Shown here: one piece after another, positions 40,615-48,566 of the stretch | Numbering within the stretch: position 1 is the first letter of the stretch | Layout: each line of letters opens with the position of its first letter | Assembly (NCBI GenBank): GCA_937125395.1 | Contig: CAKZLI010000024.1 | Span: forward strand, 1-64,000 | Length of the DNA: 64,000 bases | Direction: 5' to 3' | Origin: an uncultured Glaciecola sp. | GTDB lineage: Bacteria > Pseudomonadota > Gammaproteobacteria > Enterobacterales > Alteromonadaceae | Notes under the pieces: model-generated | The model's database searches: none | What the model was told of the DNA's origin: nothing | What the model saw: the letters and a program-made list of their open reading frames with translations, nothing else | Position numbers and translations under genes: made by a program

Positions 40615-40656
40615 GCATCGTCGCCCTACCTAACTTACGCGGAGCTATGAATTAGC

Positions 40657-41304
40657 ATGATTTTATCCATCACCTTACTCGTTGGTATTACGCTTTACGC
40701 GATATACTATTACGACAAAACTTACTGTAACAGTGAGCGACAACTTGTCATTAAAAAATACCTAAAAAACGACATTCAAGATATCAAGAAAAAAGTAACT
40801 AATAGCCGTAAAAAAGCCTCAGCAGTTAATGTTGCAGAGACTCCAACAGTTGTACAAGAGCCGCCACAGCGCACATCGTTAGCGAGTGAAGATGAGGATA
40901 TTTTGGCTGATATCATCGAAAACGGCGCGTTAATTATGGAGCAAACACATTTAAAAAAAATTATAACGGGCGAACACACCTGGGAACTACGCACCAGTAA
41001 GTTTAAAAAGTCGGGCTTTATTGGTTTAGTTGAAAAAGGCTCCAAGCAGATTTGTGGTTATGCAAAAATTGCGGGGTATCATGGGCCGCTCGATAAAGAA
41101 GAGCTCAAGTTATCAAAAGGCAAACACGGCGTGTTAGCCAAAGATTATAATGCCAAAGACTTTAAACGTGTCAATGCCATTGAACTGAGTCATGTTGTGG
41201 TGTTTCCCAAAGCAATTGACTACGATCATAAACCTGGTGCAGTAATCTGGGTTAAGATTGGGGAGCAACCTGATGTTGTCCATCAGCTGCGCAATATGAT
41301 TTAA
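40657..41304 (+). CDS. Membrane-anchored ASCH-domain protein
   Basis: Residues 2-18 form one membrane helix, followed by a basic segment and a disordered acidic linker (about 50-85). The C-terminal part, about 92-205, looks like an ASCH domain (PUA-like fold): GEHTWELR, GFIGLVEKGSKQICGYAKI, and GAVIWVKI are its typical strands. ASCH domains are predicted to bind RNA or nucleotides; a membrane-tethered form is unusual. GGAG lies 12 bases before this ATG, and a three-codon ATG-AAT-TAG stands between. The function is unknown. Confidence 0.78.
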   Translation: MILSITLLVGITLYAIYYYDKTYCNSERQLVIKKYLKNDIQDIKKKVTNSRKKASAVNVAETPTVVQEPPQRTSLASEDEDILADIIENGALIMEQTHLKKIITGEHTWELRTSKFKKSGFIGLVEKGSKQICGYAKIAGYHGPLDKEELKLSKGKHGVLAKDYNAKDFKRVNAIELSHVVVFPKAIDYDHKPGAVIWVKIGEQPDVVHQLRNMI

Positions 41305-41313
41305 TCTTTACTC

Positions 41314-41347
41314 AAAAAAAAACCAGCTAAATTAGCTGGTTTTTTTA
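41314..41347. terminator. Bidirectional terminator between ASCH gene and tRNA-Leu
   Basis: AACCAGCT and AGCTGGTT pair with an A run on one side and a T run on the other. It can end both the plus-strand ASCH gene and the minus-strand secG-tRNA-Leu transcript. Confidence 0.85.
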
Positions 41348-41350
41348 TAT

Positions 41351-41437
41351 TGGTGCGGACGGGGGGACTTGAACCCCCACGCTCGTAAGAGCACTACCCC
41401 CTCAAGGTAGCGTGTCTACCAATTCCACCACGTCCGC
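41351..41437 (-). tRNA. leuU: tRNA-Leu (anticodon GAG)
   Basis: On the minus strand the 7-base acceptor stem GCGGACG/CGTCCGC, the D arm, an anticodon stem CTACC/GGTAG with loop TTGAGGG (anticodon GAG), a long variable arm typical of leucine tRNA, and the GGTTCAAGTCC T arm are all visible. The 3' CCA is encoded. It lies 20 bases after secG, as leuU does in E. coli. Confidence 0.97.
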
Positions 41438-41457
41438 GAAACTTGTACTAGTTGAAA

Positions 41458-41865
41458 CTAGTTCGGTGTACCGTCTGTTTCTTTTTCTTCTTGTGCAGCG
41501 GGAACATCACTTTCTGGAATGCTCGTTGCCACTGGTACATCAGAGGCAGGCACATCCGATGCAGGTGCATCCATTATCGGCGCTTCAGAAACGGGTACTT
41601 CAAGATTTTCCCACTCATCAACTGCTTTTTCAGTTGAGGCGGTAAGGTTACCTAATAACAAACTAATTAAAAAGAAAAAAGTTGCTAAAATGGCTGTAGA
41701 GCGAGTTAAAAAGTTACCAGAGCCACTTGAACCAAACACAGTGTTAGAACCACCACCACCAAGTGAAGCCCCCATGTCTGCGCCTTTACCTTGTTGGATC
41801 AATACCAGGCCGATCAACAATAATGCGACGATTAAATAAGCAACGATCAATACTTCTTGTAACAT
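41458..41865 (-). CDS. secG: Preprotein translocase subunit SecG
   Basis: The small accessory subunit of the SecYEG channel. Two membrane helices (about 3-23 and 55-75) flank the conserved cytoplasmic loop QQGKGADMGASLGGG. The C-terminal tail beyond residue 80 is acidic and holds repeats of SDVP, as often seen in longer SecG proteins. It follows tpiA by one base, so the two are coupled. Confidence 0.95.
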   Translation of the reverse strand: MLQEVLIVAYLIVALLLIGLVLIQQGKGADMGASLGGGGSNTVFGSSGSGNFLTRSTAILATFFFLISLLLGNLTASTEKAVDEWENLEVPVSEAPIMDAPASDVPASDVPVATSIPESDVPAAQEEKETDGTPN

Positions 41866-41866
41866 G

Positions 41867-42613
41867 TTAGCCTCTTTGATTTGCCGCTTGGCAAATAGTT
41901 AAAAAATCTGCTTGTTGTAAGCTTGCTCCACCGACTAAACCACCGTCTATATCTGGTTGAGCAAATAAATCGGATGCCGTTTGCGCATTGACGCTCCCGC
42001 CATACAATATACTAATTTGTTGTGCACTCATCGCATCTTTACTTGCTATGTACTGGCGTATAAAGGCATGCACCGCTTGTGCTTGTTCTGGCGTTGCCGT
42101 ATGACCAGTACCAATCGCCCATATAGGTTCATAAGCAACCACACATCGACTTAACCCGGCAATACCAACCAATTCAATTACACTGTCTAGTTGTGCTTGA
42201 ATGAACTCGTTGACTTGGCCCGCATCACGCGTTTCAAGTGATTCACCCACACACAATATTGGGGTGATGTCAGCATCTAAAGCCACTGACACTTTCTTAG
42301 CAACAACGGCGTTGCTATCACCGTACATTTGGCGTCGCTCAGAATGCCCGACTAGGGTGTATTTGATCCCCAGATCATTTAGCATCGCGACACTTAATTC
42401 TCCAGTGTGCGCACCAGATGAGTGTTCACTGATATTTTGAACGCCAACACAAAACGCAGACTTATCTACCGCCTCGGCGTATAGCGCGGGCACAAATAAC
42501 ATGATAGATACGTTTGGTATATCGGTATGTGTAAAGTGTTCATTAAACGCATTAATCAATGCCTTTGAACCATTTAATTTCCAATTACCTGCGACAATCT
42601 GTTGCCTACTCAT
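41867..42613 (-). CDS. tpiA: Triosephosphate isomerase
   Basis: It interconverts dihydroxyacetone phosphate and glyceraldehyde 3-phosphate. N10 and K12 in GNWKLNG, the histidine of LVGHSERR, and the catalytic glutamate of AYEPIWAIGTG are in place. The ATG at 42613 (248 residues) has AAGGA about 8 bases upstream; the frame opens 7 codons earlier at 42634, which would contain that site. Its place between glmM and secG is known in other marine Gammaproteobacteria. Confidence 0.96.
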   Translation of the reverse strand: MSRQQIVAGNWKLNGSKALINAFNEHFTHTDIPNVSIMLFVPALYAEAVDKSAFCVGVQNISEHSSGAHTGELSVAMLNDLGIKYTLVGHSERRQMYGDSNAVVAKKVSVALDADITPILCVGESLETRDAGQVNEFIQAQLDSVIELVGIAGLSRCVVAYEPIWAIGTGHTATPEQAQAVHAFIRQYIASKDAMSAQQISILYGGSVNAQTASDLFAQPDIDGGLVGGASLQQADFLTICQAANQRG

Positions 42614-42756
42614 CTGATTTTTCCTTAAGTCCATTTACCAATGAATTTCAGGTCGGCGATATTACCCAACCTGTTGCTATTATACAAGTCTAATCTGGTT
42701 TCTAAGCTCATAAACATCAATTTTTCACGCATTTTATGCGCATGATGGTGTAATAA

Positions 42757-44106
42757 TTATTTACCCACGGCGATTTGGGTAACAACTTGAGCAATATGTG
42801 TAGACCATTTATCGGCATCATCATTACTTTCAGCTTCAACCATGACGCGAATTAAAGGCTCTGTGCCACTTTTTCTCAGTAACACTCTGCCAGTGTTACC
42901 TAGCGCATGCTCTGCTTCAGCCACAGCAGCGAGCACTTGTTCGTTGGCGCAGTAATCAATAGCACAAGGTTCATAACGTACATTGACCAGTTTTTGAGGA
43001 AACTTAGTCATACCTGATAATAGGCCTTTCAGTGATTTTCCAGAATGCAGCATTGCGGTGAGAACTTGTAATCCAGCGACGATACCGTCACCAGTCGAAA
43101 TAGTAGCTAAATTAAGCACATGACCTGAATTTTCACCACCAATCGTCCAGCCTTTTTCTTTTAGTAACTCCATGACATAGCGGTCACCCACTTTTGAGCG
43201 TGCAAACGGGATCCCTAAGTTATCTAACGCCACTTCTAAGCCTAAATTACTCATTTGTGTACCGACTACACCACCTGATAAACGACCATTCTTAAGTGCA
43301 TCACGCGCAATAATAAAAATAATCTGATCACCATCAATGACATTACCACTGTGATCGACCAGCATAATACGATCACCGTCACCATCTAAAGCAAACCCTA
43401 GATCCGCTTCGTGTTCAAGTACTGCATCAACACAAGCGCGCATGGATGTGGCACCTACTTTGTGATTGATGTTTAACCCGTCAGGCTTTGTGCCTATTTC
43501 AATGACTTCTGCACCTAATTCACTCAATACACTAGGTGCAATGTGATACGTCGCGCCGTGTGCGCAATCGACGACTATCTTTAATCCTGTGAGGGATAAC
43601 TCACTTGGGAAAGTGCCTTTACAAAACTCGATATACCGTCCAGCTGCGTCATCAATACGCATTGCCTTACCTAATTTATTTGAATCAACACAATCCATTG
43701 GTTCCTCTAGCATCGCTTCAATGGCTAATTCCAATTCATCATCGAGCTTGTAACCGTTTGCAGAGAAAAACTTAATACCATTATCGTAATAAGGATTATG
43801 TGAGGCACTGATGACAATACCGGCTTCTGAGCGAAATGTTTTGGTTAAATACGCAATCGCTGGTGTTGGCATTGGACCCAATAAACCAACATTGATACCT
43901 GCTGCCGATAACCCCGCTTCCAAAGCTGACTCAAGCATATAACCGGATATGCGAGTGTCTTTGCCTATTAGTACTTTGTTGGTGCCCTTACCGGCTAAGA
44001 CTTTACCAGCTGCCCAACCTAATTTAGTCACAAATTCAGGGTTAATCGCTGATTGACCGACACGCCCACGGATCCCATCAGTACCAAAATATTTTTTTTC
44101 ACTCAT
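42757..44106 (-). CDS. glmM: Phosphoglucosamine mutase
   Basis: It converts glucosamine 6-phosphate to glucosamine 1-phosphate for peptidoglycan and lipopolysaccharide. The phosphorylated serine is S102 in [14 protein letters not shown] is the magnesium loop; [12 protein letters not shown] near the end binds the sugar phosphate. Length 449 residues matches E. coli (445). It follows folP by 36 bases. Confidence 0.97.
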   Translation of the reverse strand: MSEKKYFGTDGIRGRVGQSAINPEFVTKLGWAAGKVLAGKGTNKVLIGKDTRISGYMLESALEAGLSAAGINVGLLGPMPTPAIAYLTKTFRSEAGIVISASHNPYYDNGIKFFSANGYKLDDELELAIEAMLEEPMDCVDSNKLGKAMRIDDAAGRYIEFCKGTFPSELSLTGLKIVVDCAHGATYHIAPSVLSELGAEVIEIGTKPDGLNINHKVGATSMRACVDAVLEHEADLGFALDGDGDRIMLVDHSGNVIDGDQIIFIIARDALKNGRLSGGVVGTQMSNLGLEVALDNLGIPFARSKVGDRYVMELLKEKGWTIGGENSGHVLNLATISTGDGIVAGLQVLTAMLHSGKSLKGLLSGMTKFPQKLVNVRYEPCAIDYCANEQVLAAVAEAEHALGNTGRVLLRKSGTEPLIRVMVEAESNDDADKWSTHIAQVVTQIAVGK

Positions 44107-44142
44107 ACATTTATTATCCTTTACAACGATAAACCTCTTGGT

Positions 44143-44967
44143 TTATTCAACACTATTCATTTTATTTAAGATACGCACAACATCATAGGTCGCTTGTACA
44201 TCATGAACTCGCAAAATACTCGCTCCTTTGTTACTGGCAAGTAACGCACAGGCTAAGCTGCCTGCTAACCGATCATCTATATCCCGATCCAGTAATTTTC
44301 CAATCATGGATTTGCGTGACATCCCAGCGATAGTTGGAACATGCAAATGTTTGAATTTATCAAAATGCTTTAATAACTGAAAATTATGATCTAGCGTTTT
44401 ACCAAAACCAAAGCCAGGATCAATGAGAATATTCGATTGTTTAATCCCTGCATCCACACACACATCGATGCGCTTAGCCAAAAAATCATAGACCTCTCCC
44501 ACTACACTTGCGTAATCGGGGGCGTCTTGCATCGAGCGGGGGGCACCTTGCATATGCATCAATGCCACTGGCACATTCAATGCCGCAGCACTGGACAGCG
44601 CATCTTCTTGCTGTAAAGCGCAGACGTCGTTAATTAAACGTGCACCAGCATTGACTGCTTCTTTCATCACCAACGCTTTTGACGTATCAATGGAGATAAC
44701 ACAATCAATGTTAGTTGCAATTTTTTGGATCACCGGCACAACGCGTTCAATCTCTTCAAGCACTGCAACGGGTTGTGCGCCAGGACGAGTTGATTCGCCA
44801 CCGATATCAATAAACACGGCACCGTGCTCAACCATCAACTCAGCTTGTTTAACTGCTTTATCTAAATTAGAAAATTGACCGCCATCAGAAAAACTATCAG
44901 GGGTGACATTGAGTACTCCCATGATTTGGGGAGTATCAAAGAAAACATGTTTATGACCAAACTGCAT
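44143..44967 (-). CDS. folP: Dihydropteroate synthase
   Basis: It joins p-aminobenzoate to the pterin pyrophosphate in folate synthesis and is the sulfonamide target. MGVLNVTPDSFSDGG and IDIGGESTRPGA are the signature motifs, with a KFKHL and RVHDV end. The ATG at 44967 is chosen since AAGGAG lies 7 bases upstream; the frame opens earlier at a TTG (44985) which would include that site. 274 residues is usual. Confidence 0.96.
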   Translation of the reverse strand: MQFGHKHVFFDTPQIMGVLNVTPDSFSDGGQFSNLDKAVKQAELMVEHGAVFIDIGGESTRPGAQPVAVLEEIERVVPVIQKIATNIDCVISIDTSKALVMKEAVNAGARLINDVCALQQEDALSSAAALNVPVALMHMQGAPRSMQDAPDYASVVGEVYDFLAKRIDVCVDAGIKQSNILIDPGFGFGKTLDHNFQLLKHFDKFKHLHVPTIAGMSRKSMIGKLLDRDIDDRLAGSLACALLASNKGASILRVHDVQATYDVVRILNKMNSVE

Positions 44968-45035
44968 GAGTGTTCTCCTTAACAAATATAGACATGACTT
45001 ATGGGTTTTGATTATACGTTAAAATAATATAAAAA

Positions 45036-45070
45036 CAAAAAAACGCCGGGTGTTAGCCGACGTTTTTTTA
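45036..45070 (-). terminator. Intrinsic terminator after ftsH
   Basis: On the minus strand AACGTCGG and CCGGCGTT (one G-T pair) form a stem followed by seven T. It lies 15 bases after the ftsH stop, before folP, so readthrough into folP is probably limited. Confidence 0.8.
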
Positions 45071-45085
45071 GTGTGCAAATCAATC

Positions 45086-47023
45086 TTACTGAGGTACATC
45101 ACCTGAAGGTTTCAAATCAGGATTATCCTGTTCTTCACTCTTAGCGGAGCTATCAGATGAATTATTGTCATCTTTCGGCTTACGCTCTTCCCAATCACTT
45201 GGTGGGCGCACATCCACTCGATTCATCAAATCATCAATTTGTTTTGCATCGATTGTTTCATATTTCATCAATGTGTCTTTCATTGCATGCAAAATATCTA
45301 AATTTTCATTTAACAATGTTTCGGCACGGCTGTAATTACGATTAATCAATATTTTGATTTCTTCGTCAATTGCACGCGCTGTATCATCAGACATACTGGA
45401 TGATTTTGCGGTCGAACGACCGAGGAAGACTTCGCCTTCTTCTTCAGCATACAACTGAGGTCCCATTTTTTCAGACAGTCCCCACTGTGTCACCATCTTA
45501 CGCGCAATCTCAGTTGCACGTTCAATATCATTGGATGCACCTGTAGTAACTTTGTCTTTACCATAGATGATGGCTTCAGCTAAACGACCACCATATAAGC
45601 TAGAAATCATACTTTCTAAATGTTGCTTAGTATGGCTAACACGGTCTTGCTCAGGCAGATACATAGTAACACCTAAGGCACGACCACGAGGAATAATGGA
45701 TACCTTGTACACTGGATCATGTTCTGGTACTAAACGACCGACAATGGCATGTCCAGCTTCGTGATAAGCGGTCATCGCTTTTTCTTCTTCAGACATCACC
45801 ATTGATTTGCGCTCAGAGCCCATCATGATTTTGTCTTTTGCTTTTTCAAATTCTTCCATTGCTACTAGGCGTTTGTTTAAACGAGCTGCAAATAGTGCCG
45901 CTTCGTTGACCAAGTTGGCTAAATCAGCACCAGAAAAACCCGGAGTACCACGTGCAATTAATGATGGTTCAACGTTATCTGCTAGTGGCACCTTGCGCAT
46001 GTGCACTTTTAAGATGTGCTCACGACCTCGGATATCAGGTAAACCAACAACAACTTGACGGTCAAAACGACCAGGACGTAATAACGCTGGATCTAGTACG
46101 TCTGGACGGTTAGTTGCAGCAATAACAATGATGCCTTCGTTGCCTTCAAATCCGTCCATCTCGACTAACATTTGGTTAAGCGTTTGCTCACGTTCATCAT
46201 GACCGCCACCAAGACCCGCTCCACGTTGACGCCCAACCGCATCGATTTCATCAATAAAGATAATACAAGGTGCGCTTTTCTTTGCTTGTTCAAACATGTC
46301 TCTGACTCGAGATGCGCCGACACCGACGAACATTTCGACAAAATCAGAACCTGAAATAGCAAAGAAAGGCACTTTTGCTTCACCTGCAATTGCTTTAGCA
46401 AGTAATGTTTTACCTGTTCCTGGTGGGCCGACCATTAATATACCTTTAGGGATCTTGCCACCTAATTTTTGGAATTTGGATGGATCGCGTAAGAAATCAA
46501 CTAACTCAGTGACATCTTCTTTGGCTTCATCACAACCAGCCACATCAGCAAATGTTGTCTTTATTTGATCTTCACCTAACAATTTTGCTTTTGATTTACC
46601 AAATGACATGGCACCTTTGCCACCGCCACCTTGCATTTGGCGCATGAAAAATATCCATACACCAATCAGCAATAACATAGGGAACCATGAGATAAAGATG
46701 CTTGCCAACATGGATTGCTCTGCTGGCGGCTCACCAAGTACACGCACATCTTGCTTGACTAAGTCAGATACTAATTGGTCGTCGAAGTACGGAATATAAG
46801 TGACAAAATTTTCACCCGAGCGTTTTACGCCACGAATTTCATTTTTGGTACTGTCAATTTTGACTTCACGGATCATGCCTTGATTGGCTTCTTTCAAAAA
46901 TGTTGTGTAGTCGGTCTGTGGACGCGTATTTTCACCAGGTGAAAAACTGTCGAACACCGCCATTAATACAACTGCGATAACTAACCATAGGATTAAATTT
47001 TTTGCCATATCACTCAACGCCAT
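45086..47023 (-). CDS. ftsH: ATP-dependent zinc metalloprotease FtsH
   Basis: A membrane-anchored AAA+ protease that degrades LpxC, sigma-32 and damaged membrane proteins. Two membrane helices (about 10-28 and 108-126) flank a periplasmic domain; GPPGTGKT, the [11 protein letters not shown] pore loop, and HEAGH near 420 follow. The sequence is very close to E. coli FtsH. The ATG at 47023 has GAGG 4 bases upstream; E. coli starts at the equivalent of residue 6 (MAKNLI). The tail is acidic. Confidence 0.97.
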   Translation of the reverse strand: MALSDMAKNLILWLVIAVVLMAVFDSFSPGENTRPQTDYTTFLKEANQGMIREVKIDSTKNEIRGVKRSGENFVTYIPYFDDQLVSDLVKQDVRVLGEPPAEQSMLASIFISWFPMLLLIGVWIFFMRQMQGGGGKGAMSFGKSKAKLLGEDQIKTTFADVAGCDEAKEDVTELVDFLRDPSKFQKLGGKIPKGILMVGPPGTGKTLLAKAIAGEAKVPFFAISGSDFVEMFVGVGASRVRDMFEQAKKSAPCIIFIDEIDAVGRQRGAGLGGGHDEREQTLNQMLVEMDGFEGNEGIIVIAATNRPDVLDPALLRPGRFDRQVVVGLPDIRGREHILKVHMRKVPLADNVEPSLIARGTPGFSGADLANLVNEAALFAARLNKRLVAMEEFEKAKDKIMMGSERKSMVMSEEEKAMTAYHEAGHAIVGRLVPEHDPVYKVSIIPRGRALGVTMYLPEQDRVSHTKQHLESMISSLYGGRLAEAIIYGKDKVTTGASNDIERATEIARKMVTQWGLSEKMGPQLYAEEEGEVFLGRSTAKSSSMSDDTARAIDEEIKILINRNYSRAETLLNENLDILHAMKDTLMKYETIDAKQIDDLMNRVDVRPPSDWEERKPKDDNNSSDSSAKSEEQDNPDLKPSGDVPQ

Positions 47024-47388
47024 TAACCTCTTATTATGCTTGATACTGAGATATCTTTAACTCTAGTAAGCGTACTATATTTACAAACGCACTGCCACTA
47101 AGTCCACTGTTTTGCTGTAAAACTCTTACGTCAAATATATCACTCGTGTAAGCGAGATATATCGGATTATGGTATTACTACGTTTTATTTGCTGATTGTG
47201 TTCAATAAAGTTCGAGAAAAGCGGTGTAATATTAATATAACGGCACAAACCACGACTTTAGATGTGACTTGCCCTATAAAAACAACACTATATTGTTATT
47301 TTTTCAACAACGATATTGGTCTTAACTGATAGATAGGAGTAGAATACATTTTTTCAAGTCCAATGTGTGAAATTTAAGACAATAATTC
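47024..47388. promoter_or_regulatory. Divergent ftsH-yhbY spacer, 365 bases, no rlmE
   Basis: No gene is visible here, although E. coli has rlmE between yhbY and ftsH. Seen: a long hairpin at 47135-47162 (ATATAT and CTCG arms with a 2-base bulge) and, on the minus strand, CTTGAAA at 47352-47358 followed after 14 bases by CCTATCT, which loosely resembles a sigma-32 promoter and would fit the heat induction known for ftsH. The promoter match is weak and lies over 300 bases from ftsH. Confidence 0.45.
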
Positions 47389-47685
47389 ATGAATTTATCA
47401 AATAAACAAAAGCAATACCTAAAAGGCCTCGCCCATCCATTAAAACCAATCATCCAGCTTGGTAATAACGGGTTCACTGAGGGTGTGTTAGCTGAAATCG
47501 AATCAGCCCTTGCTCATCATGAACTGATTAAGGTTAAAATCCCTACTGACGATCGTGACGAGAAGCAATTAATCATCGATGCTATTGTCCGGGAAACAGC
47601 TGCTGTAAAGGTGCAAACAATTGGCCATGTATTGGTTATTTTTAAACCATCCCCTGAGAAAAAAATCTCAATCCCAAAAAAATAA
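47389..47685 (+). CDS. yhbY: Ribosome assembly RNA-binding protein YhbY (CRM domain)
   Basis: A 98-residue CRM-domain protein that binds pre-50S particles. The opening KQKQYLKGLAHPLKPIIQLG and the GxxG loop GNNG are typical, and the length is that of E. coli YhbY (97). It is divergent from ftsH, as in E. coli, but rlmE is missing from the spacer. Confidence 0.94.
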   Translation: MNLSNKQKQYLKGLAHPLKPIIQLGNNGFTEGVLAEIESALAHHELIKVKIPTDDRDEKQLIIDAIVRETAAVKVQTIGHVLVIFKPSPEKKISIPKK

Positions 47686-47724
47686 CCTCTACGGCAATGA
47701 CGTTGTGACTCACAAGGATAAGTA

Positions 47725-48534
47725 ATGACCAATGATAAGCTCGACAATTCAGCAATGCCGACTAATTTACACGGTAAAGTTGCGGTTATTACTGGCGCTG
47801 GTTCTGGCTTAGGCTTTGCAACGGCGTCGTACTTTATCCAGCAAGGTGCACACGTCGCTTTGCTCGATATTAATGCCGAGCAAGGGCAGCAAGCCATGCA
47901 AGATTTAGCCAGCGAATTTGCGGCTTTTTTTGCTGTTGATGTCACTGACGAAACCCAAATAGACAGCACTTTGGCGACTATTGTAAAGCAGTTTGGACAA
48001 ATCGATATATGTATCAACTGTGCAGGTATTGCGCCGGCTAAACGTATCTTGGATAAATCCGGAAAAGCACAACCTTTAAGCCTCTTTAAACACGTCATTG
48101 ATATTAATTTGATTGGCAGTTTTAATGTTGCTAAGTCTGTTGCCGAATTGATGGCAAAAAACCCCATTGATTCACAGCAACAACGTGGTGTGATAATCAA
48201 TACGGCATCCATTGCAGGCTATGAAGGGCAAGTTGGCCAAACTGCCTATGCTGCTAGTAAGGCTGGTTTGATTGGTCTGTGTTTAGCAATGGCTAGAGAT
48301 TTAGCCGCGCATGGCATTCGGGTGAATACGATAGCACCAGGCATAATGGCAACTCCTATGTTATTAGCTATGCCACAACCAGTACAAGATGCCTTAGCCG
48401 AAACCGTTGTTCAGCCGCAGCGATTAGGTAACCCGCTTGAATTTGCTCAACTGGCACAGCATATTTGTGTCAACGCATATCTCAATGGCGAAACCATTCG
48501 CTTAGATGGTGGATTGCGAATGGCACCCAAATAA
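47725..48534 (+). CDS. Short-chain dehydrogenase, 3-hydroxyacyl-CoA dehydrogenase type II-like
   Basis: An NAD(P)-dependent short-chain dehydrogenase of 269 residues. The cofactor motif TGAGSGLG lies at 23-30, a catalytic serine in NTASIAG, and Y175-x3-K179. The end QRLGNPLEFAQLAQHI and NGETIRLDGGLRM match the HSD17B10-like type II 3-hydroxyacyl-CoA dehydrogenases, so a role in fatty acid or branched amino acid breakdown is likely but not proven. AAGGA lies 6 bases before the ATG. Confidence 0.87.
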   Translation: MTNDKLDNSAMPTNLHGKVAVITGAGSGLGFATASYFIQQGAHVALLDINAEQGQQAMQDLASEFAAFFAVDVTDETQIDSTLATIVKQFGQIDICINCAGIAPAKRILDKSGKAQPLSLFKHVIDINLIGSFNVAKSVAELMAKNPIDSQQQRGVIINTASIAGYEGQVGQTAYAASKAGLIGLCLAMARDLAAHGIRVNTIAPGIMATPMLLAMPQPVQDALAETVVQPQRLGNPLEFAQLAQHICVNAYLNGETIRLDGGLRMAPK

Positions 48535-48566
48535 TTATTACTCCCCCCCCTACTGGGTTTAACCCC

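Noticed and set aside
47517..48212. 231-codon minus-strand frame opposite yhbY and the dehydrogenase gene
   Set aside because: It lies wholly opposite two well-supported genes, has cysteine- and serine-rich antisense composition and no family resemblance.
48541..48551. Run of eight C between the dehydrogenase and the Lon-family gene
   Set aside because: It lies between two converging stops and outside any promoter, so phase variation is unlikely; it may be a sequencing-prone homopolymer.
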